DNA of 64,000 nt from an uncultured Lachnospiraceae bacterium (GTDB lineage: Bacteria; Bacillota; Clostridia; Lachnospirales; Lachnospiraceae): the NCBI GenBank assembly GCA_934339135.1, contig CAKRHP010000012.1:54552-118551 (forward strand), written 5' to 3'. The first letter of the stretch is position 1; each line of letters opens with the position of its first letter. The notes under the pieces are model-generated. The model worked only from the letters and a program-made list of their open reading frames with translations. It ran no database searches and was not told the DNA's origin. This document shows, piece after piece, positions 35,456-44,622 of this stretch. A program made the position numbers and the translations under genes.

Positions 35456-37228
35456 ATGGTTAAAAAGAAAAAGCATGGAAAGAAAAATGGCAACAGCAGA
35501 TTGCGGATCAAGATCATGCTGGTAGCTTTATTTCCAATGATACTGATGGCAGTGATCGTGGGGATTACCGCTGCACGTAATATGAGAGAAGGAATGCAGC
35601 AGGAGATGATGTATGCACTGGAGACAGAGGCACATTCCCTGGAGCAGTTGTATAATGCAGTCAATGACGATGCATATTCGGTCAGCGGCGATAAGCTGAT
35701 GAAGGGAAGCTTTAATGTTACCGATGAGACAGATTTTCTGGATTCCCTTGTGGAAGGAACCGACATGCAGGTGACTTTATTTTATGGAGATACCCGTATG
35801 GCAACAACCCTGAAGGATCAGTCAGGGAAGCGTCTTACCGGTACCAAGGCAGATGAATCCGTTGCCAAAGCTGTGACACAGGATGGCAGGACAGTAGAGG
35901 ACTATAATATTACTATTGATGGGGAAAAGTATTATGCGTGCTATGCACCACTGAAGGATTCCGGTGATAAGGTGATCGGTATGACATTTGCCGGTAAGCC
36001 GGTAAAGCAGGTAGAGGCACTGATCAGTCAGCGTACCAGAGGGATTATTATTGCGGAGACGGTGATGGTTTTGATCGCTTTGGTTGTGATATTTATTTTG
36101 ACAAGGAGCATCCAGATAGGACTGCTGGCGGCAGAAAAGGCTGTCCACAGTTTGTCTAACGGTGATCTGACAGCAGTAGTCGAGTCAAAAGCAATGCGGC
36201 GCAATGATGAGCTGGGCGATATGGCAAAGGGTGTGGCAGTACTTATGAACCAGCTTCTTGAGGTGGTAAATAATATCCGTGCTTCTTCCGAACAGTTATT
36301 GAAGTCCGGCACAGATCTCAGCAATATGGCATCTCAGACCAGCTCTACCGCAGATGATATCAGTAAAGCGATCGAGGAGATTTCACAGGGAGCGGTTGCC
36401 CAGGCAGATGAGATTGAAAAAGCATCTCATGACGTGGATACGATGGGGCAGCTGATCGAGCATATTGCAGATAATGTTGCAGAGCTGGATCAGGGTACGC
36501 AGGAGATCAAAGGTTCCAGCGACCGTTCGATCGACATTATCCGGGAGCTTACAGATTCCAATGACAGGAGCATGGAAGCGGTCAAGGAGATCTCCCGTCA
36601 GGTAAATGCAACTAATGAGTCTGCATTAAAGATCCGTGCGGCGGTTGATCTGATCACTTCCATTGCAGAAGAGACAAATCTCCTGTCGTTAAATGCTTCT
36701 ATTGAGGCAGCCCGTGCCGGAGAGCAGGGACGCGGATTTGCAGTGGTAGCAGGACAGATCCAGAAGCTTGCGGAGCAGAGTAATGAATCCGCAGGAAGTA
36801 TTGCCGATATTATTAGAGATCTTTTGAAGGATTCGGAAAATTCCGTAGAGGTCATGGAAGAGGTTCAGAAGATTATGAATGAGCAGCAGGAGAAGCTGCA
36901 TGCAACCAGAAAGCAGATCGTGGAGGTTGGCGATGGTATCAGTGGTGCTGCCCAGGCAGCAGGAATGATCCGCCAGCAGACAGAGCACTGCAACAGTGCT
37001 CGTGCCAGTGTGGCAGATGTGATCTCCAATCTCTCTGCAATCTCGCAGCAGAACGCGGCATCCACAGAGGAGACGACGGCTTCTATGGAGGAGATGAATG
37101 CAGCGATCAATCTTCTGGCAGAGTCTGCACAGCAGCTTCAGGAGATGTCCAAGTCTCTGGAAGAGAATATTTCCTTCTTCCGTGTAGACAATATCCGGGA
37201 AAGCATTCACGATATCACAGAAGCATAA
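35456..37228 (+). CDS. methyl-accepting chemotaxis protein with Cache sensor
   Basis: A 590-residue receptor: N-terminal membrane helix (about 20-40), extracellular single-Cache-like sensor (about 45-180, ending [10 protein letters not shown]), second helix (about 197-217), HAMP linker (about 218-275), then the signalling coiled coil with the conserved tip [19 protein letters not shown]. It controls CheA, but no che or flagellar gene is visible. AGGAGGG precedes ATG 35456. The ligand is unknown. Confidence 0.95.
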   Translation: MVKKKKHGKKNGNSRLRIKIMLVALFPMILMAVIVGITAARNMREGMQQEMMYALETEAHSLEQLYNAVNDDAYSVSGDKLMKGSFNVTDETDFLDSLVEGTDMQVTLFYGDTRMATTLKDQSGKRLTGTKADESVAKAVTQDGRTVEDYNITIDGEKYYACYAPLKDSGDKVIGMTFAGKPVKQVEALISQRTRGIIIAETVMVLIALVVIFILTRSIQIGLLAAEKAVHSLSNGDLTAVVESKAMRRNDELGDMAKGVAVLMNQLLEVVNNIRASSEQLLKSGTDLSNMASQTSSTADDISKAIEEISQGAVAQADEIEKASHDVDTMGQLIEHIADNVAELDQGTQEIKGSSDRSIDIIRELTDSNDRSMEAVKEISRQVNATNESALKIRAAVDLITSIAEETNLLSLNASIEAARAGEQGRGFAVVAGQIQKLAEQSNESAGSIADIIRDLLKDSENSVEVMEEVQKIMNEQQEKLHATRKQIVEVGDGISGAAQAAGMIRQQTEHCNSARASVADVISNLSAISQQNAASTEETTASMEEMNAAINLLAESAQQLQEMSKSLEENISFFRVDNIRESIHDITEA

Positions 37229-37262
37229 ACGATCAATACAGCAGAAAGAAAGGGAAGACAAA

Positions 37263-37706
37263 ATGCTTACATATACAGATGAGATTACGGTGGAGGAGTA
37301 TAATGATCTGCGACGTTCCGTAAATTGGATCACTGTAAAAGATAAGAGAGCACAGAAGGCATTGACCAATTCTTTCTATAAACTCATTGCCCGGAAGAAT
37401 GACAGACCGGTTGGCATGGCAAGGATCGTCAGTGACGGTGGTTATACTTATTTCATAACAGACGTGATCGTGCGGCCGGAGTGTCAGGGAGAGCATATCG
37501 GCACGGCTTTGATCGACAGACTTTTGGAGTATATCAAGCGGGATGTTATGGATGATGAGACTGTGATGGTCAGCCTGATGGCGGCATATGAAAGAGAGAG
37601 CTTTTATGAGCGGTTTGGCTTCCATACCCGTCCCTTTGGCAATCATGGACCCGGAATGTCTATGTGGGTTTCCCGGATTGCAGACGGCAGTATTATCACT
37701 TCATAA
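37263..37706 (+). CDS. GNAT family N-acetyltransferase
   Basis: A 147-residue GNAT protein. The acetyl-CoA loop is seen as V-R-P-E-C-Q-G-E-H-I-G-T-A-L, with D-V-I-V before it and the C-terminal Y-E-R-F-G-F motif. The acceptor substrate is unknown. It follows the chemoreceptor by 34 bases and may be cotranscribed; a strong terminator follows. Confidence 0.9.
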   Translation: MLTYTDEITVEEYNDLRRSVNWITVKDKRAQKALTNSFYKLIARKNDRPVGMARIVSDGGYTYFITDVIVRPECQGEHIGTALIDRLLEYIKRDVMDDETVMVSLMAAYERESFYERFGFHTRPFGNHGPGMSMWVSRIADGSIITS

Positions 37707-37740
37707 ATCTAATGATCAAAGAGTAAAATGGTGCAATAAT

Positions 37741-37793
37741 AACAGCCTCAGATATCACCGAAATGTGAAAAGGTGATATCCGAGGCTGTTTTG
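37741..37793. terminator. bidirectional terminator between GNAT and DUF4250 genes
   Basis: An arm of 19 bases (37741-37759) pairs with 37772-37790 with one mismatch around a 12-base loop; A-rich left and T-rich right. Confidence 0.88.
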
Positions 37794-37814
37794 CAATATC
37801 TGTTATAATCATTG

Positions 37815-37991
37815 TTATACAAATCGGTTGGCAGCAGCATCATAGCTGTAATCTATCGATTTTAATTTATCGCAGATATGCTGCTGATCTACATCCAGTG
37901 ATTTGCACAGCTCTTCCAGACTGGGATAAAAGTCACGAAGCTGTGTATTAATGTAACTGACCAGCATCATAGGATCGTTTGGAATATTCAT
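37815..37991 (-). CDS. DUF4250 small protein
   Basis: A 58-residue protein matching my recollection of DUF4250 (M-N-I-P-N-D-P-M-M-L-V-S-Y-I-N-T-x-L-R-D-F-Y, L-x-x-L-C). The internal ATG (complement of 37989-37991) is used because GGAGG lies 6 bases upstream. The function is unknown. It follows murG by 28 bases on the same strand and is probably cotranscribed. Confidence 0.82.
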   Translation of the reverse strand: MNIPNDPMMLVSYINTQLRDFYPSLEELCKSLDVDQQHICDKLKSIDYSYDAAANRFV

Positions 37992-38019
37992 GGGAACCTC
38001 CATTCTTTAGTGGCACAGG

Positions 38020-39096
38020 TTACTTCTTTTTGTTTTTTGCAGAAACATTGATCAGTTCCACGATCTTTTCGATGGAATTGTTGAGCTGGCTTCGCTGCAT
38101 TGCCTTGATGAAACGCTCTTTTTCATTAAATGCGGTATTGACGACATTCAGAAGCTTTTCGTTGGTCAGATCCTCCTCCTGAATTACGATGCTGTAACCC
38201 TGTTTCTCGAAGGAAGCGGCATTCAGGATCTGGTCGCCACGGCTTGCCTGTGCGGAAAGCGGGATCAGGATGTTTGGCTTACGAAGGGCGAGGATCTCAC
38301 AGATGGCATTGGCTCCGGCACGGGAGATCATAATATCTGCGGCTGCCATAAGATCTCGTAATTCCTCTTTTATGTACTCAAATTGTACATAGCCTTTTGT
38401 ATCCTTGAGAGAATCGTCCATCTTGCCTTTGCCGCACAGATGGATGATCTGGAAACGCTCCAGAAGCTGTGGAAGAATGGCACGTACAGCTTCATTGACC
38501 CGGACAGCACCAAGGCTTCCGCCGATGATCAGGATCACGGGTTTCTCGCCGGTAAAACCACAGAAGGCAAGTCCCTTTTCTTTGCTGCCCCGGAAAAGCT
38601 CCTGACGGATCGGAGAACCGGTCAGAACACCCTTGTGTTCCGGCAGATGCTTCAATGTCTCCGGAAAGTTTGTGCAGACTCTGTCTGCGCATGGGATGCA
38701 GATCTTATTGGCAAGTCCAGGTGTCATATCGGACTCATGGATCACACATGGGATATGACGGGATTTCGCTGCGACAACTACGGGAACGGAAACAAAACCG
38801 CCTTTGGAAAATACCACATCCGGGTGGATGATCTTTAGCAGCTTTCGTGCCTGACTGTATCCGCGGATCACCTTGAAGGGATCACTTAAGTTTTTCGGAT
38901 CAATATAGCGGCGCAGCTTACCGCTGGAGATACCGTAATAAGGAATACCCAGCTCCGGGATCAGACGGCTTTCAATGCCCTCGTAGGAGCCAATGTAGTG
39001 AACCTCGTATCCCTGCTTCTGAAGTTCTGGGATCAGGGCGATGTTTGGTGTTACATGACCGGCAGTACCACCACCAGTAAGAACTATTTTTTTCAT
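38020..39096 (-). CDS. murG: UDP-GlcNAc:lipid I GlcNAc transferase
   Basis: A 358-residue MurG, which adds GlcNAc to lipid I to give lipid II on the inner membrane face. Seen: G-G-G-T-A-G-H-V-T-P-N near the N-terminus, S-K-G-G-F-V-S-V-P, H-E-S-D, G-G-S-L-G-A and the C-terminal S-R-A-G-A-N-A-I-C-E. ATG at the complement of 39094-39096 is preferred to an upstream in-frame TTG. It stands apart from the division/cell-wall cluster, with only a DUF4250 gene behind it, and has its own consensus promoter. Confidence 0.95.
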   Translation of the reverse strand: MKKIVLTGGGTAGHVTPNIALIPELQKQGYEVHYIGSYEGIESRLIPELGIPYYGISSGKLRRYIDPKNLSDPFKVIRGYSQARKLLKIIHPDVVFSKGGFVSVPVVVAAKSRHIPCVIHESDMTPGLANKICIPCADRVCTNFPETLKHLPEHKGVLTGSPIRQELFRGSKEKGLAFCGFTGEKPVILIIGGSLGAVRVNEAVRAILPQLLERFQIIHLCGKGKMDDSLKDTKGYVQFEYIKEELRDLMAAADIMISRAGANAICEILALRKPNILIPLSAQASRGDQILNAASFEKQGYSIVIQEEDLTNEKLLNVVNTAFNEKERFIKAMQRSQLNNSIEKIVELINVSAKNKKK

Positions 39097-39145
39097 TTTA
39101 TATACCAATCCTTTCTTGAAGAATAAACAGGTTATTATCTAATTT

Positions 39146-39174
39146 ATTATATTAGTATTGGAGTATTTTATCAA
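39146..39174 (-). promoter_or_regulatory. murG promoter
   Basis: On the minus strand TTGATA, 17 bases, TATAAT. Confidence 0.7.
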
Positions 39175-39286
39175 CAGAAACTTCGTTTCACAGTTTGAAC
39201 ACGGATTCTACACTTTATCAACAAGAAATTTGGGTATGATATGGAACATATCATTCGATTTTTTTGTTAGAAAGGTAAGGTGTCAT

Positions 39287-40999
39287 ATGAAAAAGAAACG
39301 TGGGAAAAAGTTTAAGGTGATTGTCTGTGGAGGTGTTGTTCTGGTGCTGGCAGGAGGAATTCTGACAGGAAGACATTTTCTTCAGGCAAAGAAAGCCTCC
39401 TCGGAGGGAGTGACCAGACAGAGTACAACCACTCTGACGAAAATGGATCTCACCGATTCCATCAGTGCATCCGGAACCATTGAGAGCCGGAAGACACAGA
39501 GCGTATCGGCTTCAGTTAATGATGTGACGGTCAAAAGGGTCTATGTCAAGGTCGGGGATGAAGTAAAAAAGGGAGATACCATTGTTCTTTTTGATTCAGA
39601 CAGTCTGGAGAGCAGTCTGACGGAAGCGAAGGATGCTTTATCAGAGGCACAGAGCTCTGCCGCATCCGAGGTGGAATCTGCGCAGGAACAGTATGACACC
39701 GCACTCAGCGACCAGAGCTACAATAATGCGAAGGCCACGAAAAATGTAAAAAAGGCGCAAAAAGCAAAGGAAACGGCAGCAAAAGCGTTACAGACTGCCA
39801 AAAATAAAGTAAAGAAGCTCAAAAGCAGTGCAAAGGGAAAGAACAGTCAGGAGCTTACGGCGGCGCAGGAGGCACTGACAAAGGCGCAGGAGGCGTATGA
39901 GCAGGCAAAATCCGCGCTGGAGACAGCAAAGGACAATCAGACAGATACGGCAAGACAAAATAAATCCTCTGTGACCCAGGCGAAAAGCTCCGTAAGCAAT
40001 GCGCAGAGCAATCAGACCAAGAATGTGAAAGAGGCACAGAAGAAGGTGGAGGAAGCCCGGAAGTCATTGGATAAATGCACGGTAACAGCTCCTATGGATG
40101 GTGTTGTGACCACATTAAATGTATCTGAGGGAGACACATATACCGGTGGAACCATTGCGGAGCTGGATGATACCAGCGGATATACAATTACAACAAGTGT
40201 AGATGAATACGATATCAGCGATGTGAAAAAGGGACAGCGTGTGGTGATCCTGACGGAGGCTACCGATGAGGATGAGCTGGAGGGTGTTGTAACCTTCGTG
40301 GCGCCGTCTACCGGAAGCAGTTCTTCTACAGAAAGCACCGGAAATGCCGGAAATACAGGGAATAGCAGCAGTGACGGATACGAGGTCCGCATTCGTATAA
40401 AATCAAAGGACAGCCGTCTCAAAATGGGAATGACAGCAAAATGCAGCATTATCAAAGAGGAAGCAGATGATGTATATGCTGTCCCATATGATGCGGTCAG
40501 CGAGGCACAGGATGGCAGCTATTATATTACCGTGGTAGATAATGATAATACCGGTGATCAGAAATCGGAAAATAGTACAGAAAGCCAGCAGACAGGGAAT
40601 AATACAGAGCAGCAAAATAGTGACAACAGCAGTGCACAGCAGGGTGATGCCGGACAGATGAATGGAAATCCGCCGGACGACAAGAAGGGGCAGAAACCAC
40701 AGGACAGTGACGGTAAAGAGGACAGCGCAAAGAGCAGCAGCCGGGCGCAGACGCGCCAGGTCACGGTAACCAAAGGAATGGAGACGGATTATTATGTGGA
40801 AATTTCCGGAGATGATCTGCAGGAGGGATTGGAGGTTGTGGTTCCGACCGACAAGGTTTCTTCCGGAAGCGATTCCTCCTCTGACAAAAGCAGCAATGCC
40901 CTTGGCGGTATGGGGGGCATGAACGGAGGCGGTATGCCGGACGGTGGTAACATGGGCGGCAAAGGCGGCTTCGGTGGCGGACCGGGAGGTGGAAAATAA
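39287..40999 (+). CDS. MacA-type efflux adaptor (HlyD/RND family)
   Basis: A 570-residue membrane fusion protein. One N-terminal helix (about 10-30), a lipoyl-like half (V-K-V-G-D-E-V-K-K-G-D), a long Ala/Lys/Gln-rich coiled coil (about 110-250), the second lipoyl half (C-T-V-T-A-P-M-D-G-V-V) and beta-barrel follow. A Ser/Gln/Asn-rich low-complexity insert (about 430-500) and a Gly/Met-rich tail end the protein. It works with the ABC pair just downstream, overlapping the ATPase gene region by adjacency (stop and next start contiguous). ATG 39287 fits the membrane-helix topology; ATG 39158 would add 43 residues that lie before a normal signal-anchor. Confidence 0.87.
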   Translation: MKKKRGKKFKVIVCGGVVLVLAGGILTGRHFLQAKKASSEGVTRQSTTTLTKMDLTDSISASGTIESRKTQSVSASVNDVTVKRVYVKVGDEVKKGDTIVLFDSDSLESSLTEAKDALSEAQSSAASEVESAQEQYDTALSDQSYNNAKATKNVKKAQKAKETAAKALQTAKNKVKKLKSSAKGKNSQELTAAQEALTKAQEAYEQAKSALETAKDNQTDTARQNKSSVTQAKSSVSNAQSNQTKNVKEAQKKVEEARKSLDKCTVTAPMDGVVTTLNVSEGDTYTGGTIAELDDTSGYTITTSVDEYDISDVKKGQRVVILTEATDEDELEGVVTFVAPSTGSSSSTESTGNAGNTGNSSSDGYEVRIRIKSKDSRLKMGMTAKCSIIKEEADDVYAVPYDAVSEAQDGSYYITVVDNDNTGDQKSENSTESQQTGNNTEQQNSDNSSAQQGDAGQMNGNPPDDKKGQKPQDSDGKEDSAKSSSRAQTRQVTVTKGMETDYYVEISGDDLQEGLEVVVPTDKVSSGSDSSSDKSSNALGGMGGMNGGGMPDGGNMGGKGGFGGGPGGGK

Positions 41000-41689
41000 A
41001 TGGAAAAGCAACAAAAGGATTCTTCTGTGATCTCTTTGCACGGCATTGTGAAGAGGTTTTATATCGGCAAGCCGAACGAACTGGAAATTCTTCATGGGAT
41101 CGACCTGCATGTGGAACAGGGCGAGTTTGTATCCATCGTGGGGGAATCCGGTTCCGGTAAATCCACGCTGATGAATATCATTGGCGCGCTGGACCGTCCT
41201 ACGGAGGGAGAATATTATCTCCGGGGAAGAAATGTAGGAGAGACGGGAGACAAGGAATTGTCCATGATACGAAATCAGGAGATCGGCTTTGTATTTCAGA
41301 CATATAATCTGATTCCGCGGACCACTGCCCTGGAAAATGTGGAACTTCCAATGCTGTATAGCAGGGTAAAAAAGACAGAACGCCGTGCCAGGGCTAAGGA
41401 ACTTCTGAATCTGGTGGGGATGGGAGAACGGATGCTTCATAAACCGGAGGAATTATCCGGAGGACAGAAACAGAGAACGGCCATTGCCCGTGCCATGGCG
41501 AATGACCCTTCCATCATACTGGCAGATGAGCCTACAGGTGCCCTTGATTCCGAGACCAGCCGAAAGATTATGGATATTTTTCATGAGCTTCATAAGGAAC
41601 AGGGAAAAACCATTGTACTGATCACACATTCCAAAGAGCTGGCAGAGGAAACGGACCGGGTCATTCGTATTTCGGATGGCAGAATATAA
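41000..41689 (+). CDS. MacB-type ABC transporter ATP-binding protein
   Basis: A 229-residue LolD/MacB-family ATPase: Walker A G-E-S-G-S-G-K-S-T, family-typical I-G-F-V-F-Q-T-Y-N-L-I-P, signature L-S-G-G-Q-K-Q-R and Walker B I-I-L-A-D-E-P-T-G-A-L-D. It powers the downstream FtsX-fold permease. The start codon follows the adaptor stop directly, with GGAGG in the end of that gene. Substrates of such Gram-positive sets include peptides and antimicrobials; here unknown. Confidence 0.93.
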   Translation: MEKQQKDSSVISLHGIVKRFYIGKPNELEILHGIDLHVEQGEFVSIVGESGSGKSTLMNIIGALDRPTEGEYYLRGRNVGETGDKELSMIRNQEIGFVFQTYNLIPRTTALENVELPMLYSRVKKTERRARAKELLNLVGMGERMLHKPEELSGGQKQRTAIARAMANDPSIILADEPTGALDSETSRKIMDIFHELHKEQGKTIVLITHSKELAEETDRVIRISDGRI

Positions 41690-41736
41690 ACAGGGATATG
41701 CAGATTTCTGAGGATTAGTATGAAAGGAGGCAGAAA

Positions 41737-43023
41737 ATGCTGATTTGGGAAAATATCAGGATTGCATGTAAAGCATTGTTTTCTAATAAGCTTCGAGCGT
41801 TACTGACGATGCTGGGTATTATTATCGGTATTGGTTCTGTCATTGCGATCATGACGGTGAGTGAATCATTGACCACATCCATATCCAACAGCTTTCAGGA
41901 GATGGGAGCCAATAATATTACGGTAGGATTATCCGCTAAAAGTGAGGAGGAAGAGGTTCGTGCCAATGGAATGAGGTTTGGCGCCGGTAACCGGAATGCA
42001 TCCATTACGGAGGATGACAGGATCACAGATACCATGCTTCAAAAAATGAAAAAAACATTTCAGAGCCAGATTTCTGCAGTGGCGATCAGCGAATCGGCAG
42101 GATCTGTTACTGTAGAAAAGGACGGCAATTCTGCCAGTCTGAACGTATCAGGCGTAAATAAAGATTATTTTCAGAGTGATAAGGTTACCTTGTTGGCGGG
42201 ACGTTCTATCAAAAAGGCCGATCTGGACGGAAACAAGCATGTTATTATGGTATCGGATCAGATGGTGGAAACCCTGTTTGATGGAGAGAATGAAAATGCG
42301 TTGTGGCAGAAGATCAGCTTGAATATTAATGGAAATTATCAGGATTTCTATATTGTGGGGGTGTATCAGTATGAAAGCGAGGGAACGGTCAGTGACAGCT
42401 CAGAGGATGTTACGACAAATGCGTATATCCCGCTGACGACCGCCAAGGAGATCATGCATTCCGACGATGGATATACACAGTTCACCATTGTTACGGACAC
42501 TTCTGTATCCAGTGTATCGAATTTTGCAGACCAGATTGAGACGTTTTTTGCACCATATTATATGAGCAATGATGACTATGAGATCGCGACTTCTACCATG
42601 GAGTCTATGACAGAGTCCATGAGTGAAATGATCCAGACCGTTTCTCTGGCGATTTCGCTGATCGCGGGCATATCCCTTCTGGTGGGCGGTATTGGTGTTA
42701 TGAATATCATGCTGGTTTCCATTACAGAGAGGACAAGAGAGATTGGAACGAGAAAGGCACTGGGAGCAACCAATGGTTCGATCCGTCTTCAGTTTATCAT
42801 AGAATCCATGGTGCTTTGCCTGGTAGGCGGCTGTCTGGGAATCGTGCTGGGCCTGATCCTTGGTTCTGTGGCGGCATCCGTGCTGGGATATTCCGCGACA
42901 GCGCCGGTGGCAGCGATCATGGTTGCTGTGCTGTTCTCCATGATCGTCGGGATATTCTTTGGATATTATCCGGCCAATAAAGCCGCCAGACTGGATCCCA
43001 TCGAGGCACTGCGATACGAATAG
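41737..43023 (+). CDS. MacB-type ABC transporter permease (FtsX fold)
   Basis: A 428-residue permease with the MacB order: first membrane helix (about 18-40, A-L-L-T-M-L-G-I-I-I-G-I-G), an extracellular domain (about 50-300), then three helices with the FtsX motif (G-I-G-V-M-N-I-M-L-V-S-I-T-E-R-T-R-E-I-G). A strong AAAGGAGG precedes ATG 41737. It completes the adaptor-ATPase-permease set. Confidence 0.93.
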   Translation: MLIWENIRIACKALFSNKLRALLTMLGIIIGIGSVIAIMTVSESLTTSISNSFQEMGANNITVGLSAKSEEEEVRANGMRFGAGNRNASITEDDRITDTMLQKMKKTFQSQISAVAISESAGSVTVEKDGNSASLNVSGVNKDYFQSDKVTLLAGRSIKKADLDGNKHVIMVSDQMVETLFDGENENALWQKISLNINGNYQDFYIVGVYQYESEGTVSDSSEDVTTNAYIPLTTAKEIMHSDDGYTQFTIVTDTSVSSVSNFADQIETFFAPYYMSNDDYEIATSTMESMTESMSEMIQTVSLAISLIAGISLLVGGIGVMNIMLVSITERTREIGTRKALGATNGSIRLQFIIESMVLCLVGGCLGIVLGLILGSVAASVLGYSATAPVAAIMVAVLFSMIVGIFFGYYPANKAARLDPIEALRYE

Positions 43024-43090
43024 TGTGAAAAATACTTCTAAAGCAGCGTTTTTCCAGCTATAGATACGGCCCAAAGTTTGCGGCGTTGTG

Positions 43091-43138
43091 AAAAAAAACC
43101 TTCGAAAGAGCCTACGGCGGCTTTCGAAGGTTTTTTTT
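43091..43138. terminator. bidirectional terminator between efflux operon and trkH
   Basis: A perfect 18-bp stem (43091-43108 with 43121-43138), eight A on the left and eight T on the right. It overlaps the trkH stop codon. Confidence 0.92.
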
Positions 43139-44609
43139 ATGCTTTCTGTTTCTTTTTGCGGTGGCTTTCGAAGGATTCCTTCCAGATAGCCGGGTGGAAC
43201 AGGATTAAAAGAGGGAACAGCTCCAGACGGCCTGCAAGCATATCAAACATCAGTACCAGTTTGGAAAAGACATTAAATTGTCCGAAGTTCTGTGTGGGTC
43301 CTACCTTGGCGAGACCGGGGCCCATATTATTGATCGTGGTAAGTACTGCGGTAAAGTTGGTGACCAGATCCTTATCCTCAAAGGAAATTGCAAAAACAGA
43401 AAGAGCAAAAATGATCATAAATGTAATAAAAAATACATTGATGGAGCGGACGACCTCGTGGTCTACCGGTTTGCCTTCGACATTGATCTTGCGGACACTT
43501 TTTGGATGGATATAGCTGTTTAACTCTTTTAAAACGGTCTTGAACAGGATCACAATTCGTGACACTTTAATGCCACCGCCGGTACTGCCGGCACAGGCCC
43601 CCACAAACATGACAATGATCAGGATCGTCTGGCTGGTCTGTGGCCACAGGTCAAAATCCGTGGTGGAAAATCCCGTAGAGGTGGCAAGGGATGCTACCTG
43701 AAAGACGGAATGGGTCATTGCCTCAAATCCGGTTGGGTACATGGCGCGGATATTTAAGAATATGATCGTCACGGCGATCAGGATCATGGCGAGATAGTAA
43801 TGAATCTCCTCCATGGATACTGCCTTGCGGAAATGACGATATATAATATAAAAATAAAAGTTAAAGTTGATACCAAATAATATCATAAAGATGGCAACCA
43901 CCCATTGAATATATGGGGAATAGCCCATCATACTGTCGTTTTTGATGCCAAAGCCTCCGGTGCCTGCAGTACCGAAGGCGGTGGTCAATGCATCGAAAAG
44001 AGGCATTTTGCCGGCCAGCAGAAAGATAAATTCAATGACTGTCATGCCAAAATAAATGGTATACAGGATCATTGCGGTATAACGAACCTTTGGTACCAGT
44101 TTGCCGACGGATGGTCCCGGACTTTCTGCTTTCATTAAGTTTATGCTGGAACCGCCGCTTAAAGGAAGGATTGCCAGAAGAAACACGAGAACGCCCATAC
44201 CGCCGATCCAATGGGTAAAGCTCCGCCAGATCAGAGCTGTGTGTGACAGAGCCTCGACATCTCCCAGAATGGTCGCTCCGGTAGTGGTAAATCCGGAAAT
44301 GGTTTCGAAAAGAGCATCTTCCCAGCGGGGAATCTCACCACTGATCCAGAACGGGATCGCACCAAAAAGACTTAGGATGATCCAGCTTAGAGAAGTGGCA
44401 AGACAGCCCTCCTTTAAATAAAAAACCGTGTTTTTGGGTTTGCGGTATGTCATAAGTACGCCTAAAAGCATACAGACACAGGCAACGAGAAAGAAATAGC
44501 GTCCCTCTTCCTCGTGGTAAATAAGAGATGTAACACAAGGAAGCAGCATAAACGCTGCTTCTATTTTTAATACATAACCAAGAACATATTTTAATATTGA
44601 ATAATTCAT
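43137..44609 (-). CDS. trkH: potassium uptake protein TrkH
   Basis: A 490-residue Trk/Ktr-type potassium channel subunit. Four pore-loop selectivity segments are recognisable: G-F-T-T-T-G-A, G-T-A-G-T-G-G-F-G, S-T-G-F-S-T, and N-N-M-G-P-G. Several membrane pairs match the MPM repeat fold, and G-A-C-A-G-S-T-G-G-G-I-K-V is the highly conserved segment after the third pore. It is regulated by the TrkA protein encoded 13 bases upstream. Confidence 0.94.
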   Translation of the reverse strand: MNYSILKYVLGYVLKIEAAFMLLPCVTSLIYHEEEGRYFFLVACVCMLLGVLMTYRKPKNTVFYLKEGCLATSLSWIILSLFGAIPFWISGEIPRWEDALFETISGFTTTGATILGDVEALSHTALIWRSFTHWIGGMGVLVFLLAILPLSGGSSINLMKAESPGPSVGKLVPKVRYTAMILYTIYFGMTVIEFIFLLAGKMPLFDALTTAFGTAGTGGFGIKNDSMMGYSPYIQWVVAIFMILFGINFNFYFYIIYRHFRKAVSMEEIHYYLAMILIAVTIIFLNIRAMYPTGFEAMTHSVFQVASLATSTGFSTTDFDLWPQTSQTILIIVMFVGACAGSTGGGIKVSRIVILFKTVLKELNSYIHPKSVRKINVEGKPVDHEVVRSINVFFITFMIIFALSVFAISFEDKDLVTNFTAVLTTINNMGPGLAKVGPTQNFGQFNVFSKLVLMFDMLAGRLELFPLLILFHPAIWKESFESHRKKKQKA

Positions 44610-44622
44610 AACCCTTCATCCT

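Noticed and set aside
35290..35766. N-terminal extension of the SPOCS/LysM gene
   Set aside because: It is antisense to the chemoreceptor, and a strong ribosome site marks the start at 35289.
39158..39286. upstream extension of the MacA-type adaptor
   Set aside because: It lacks a ribosome site and puts 43 residues before the signal-anchor.
43078..43515. plus-strand open frame over the trkH end
   Set aside because: It runs through the terminator hairpin and is antisense to a clear trkH.
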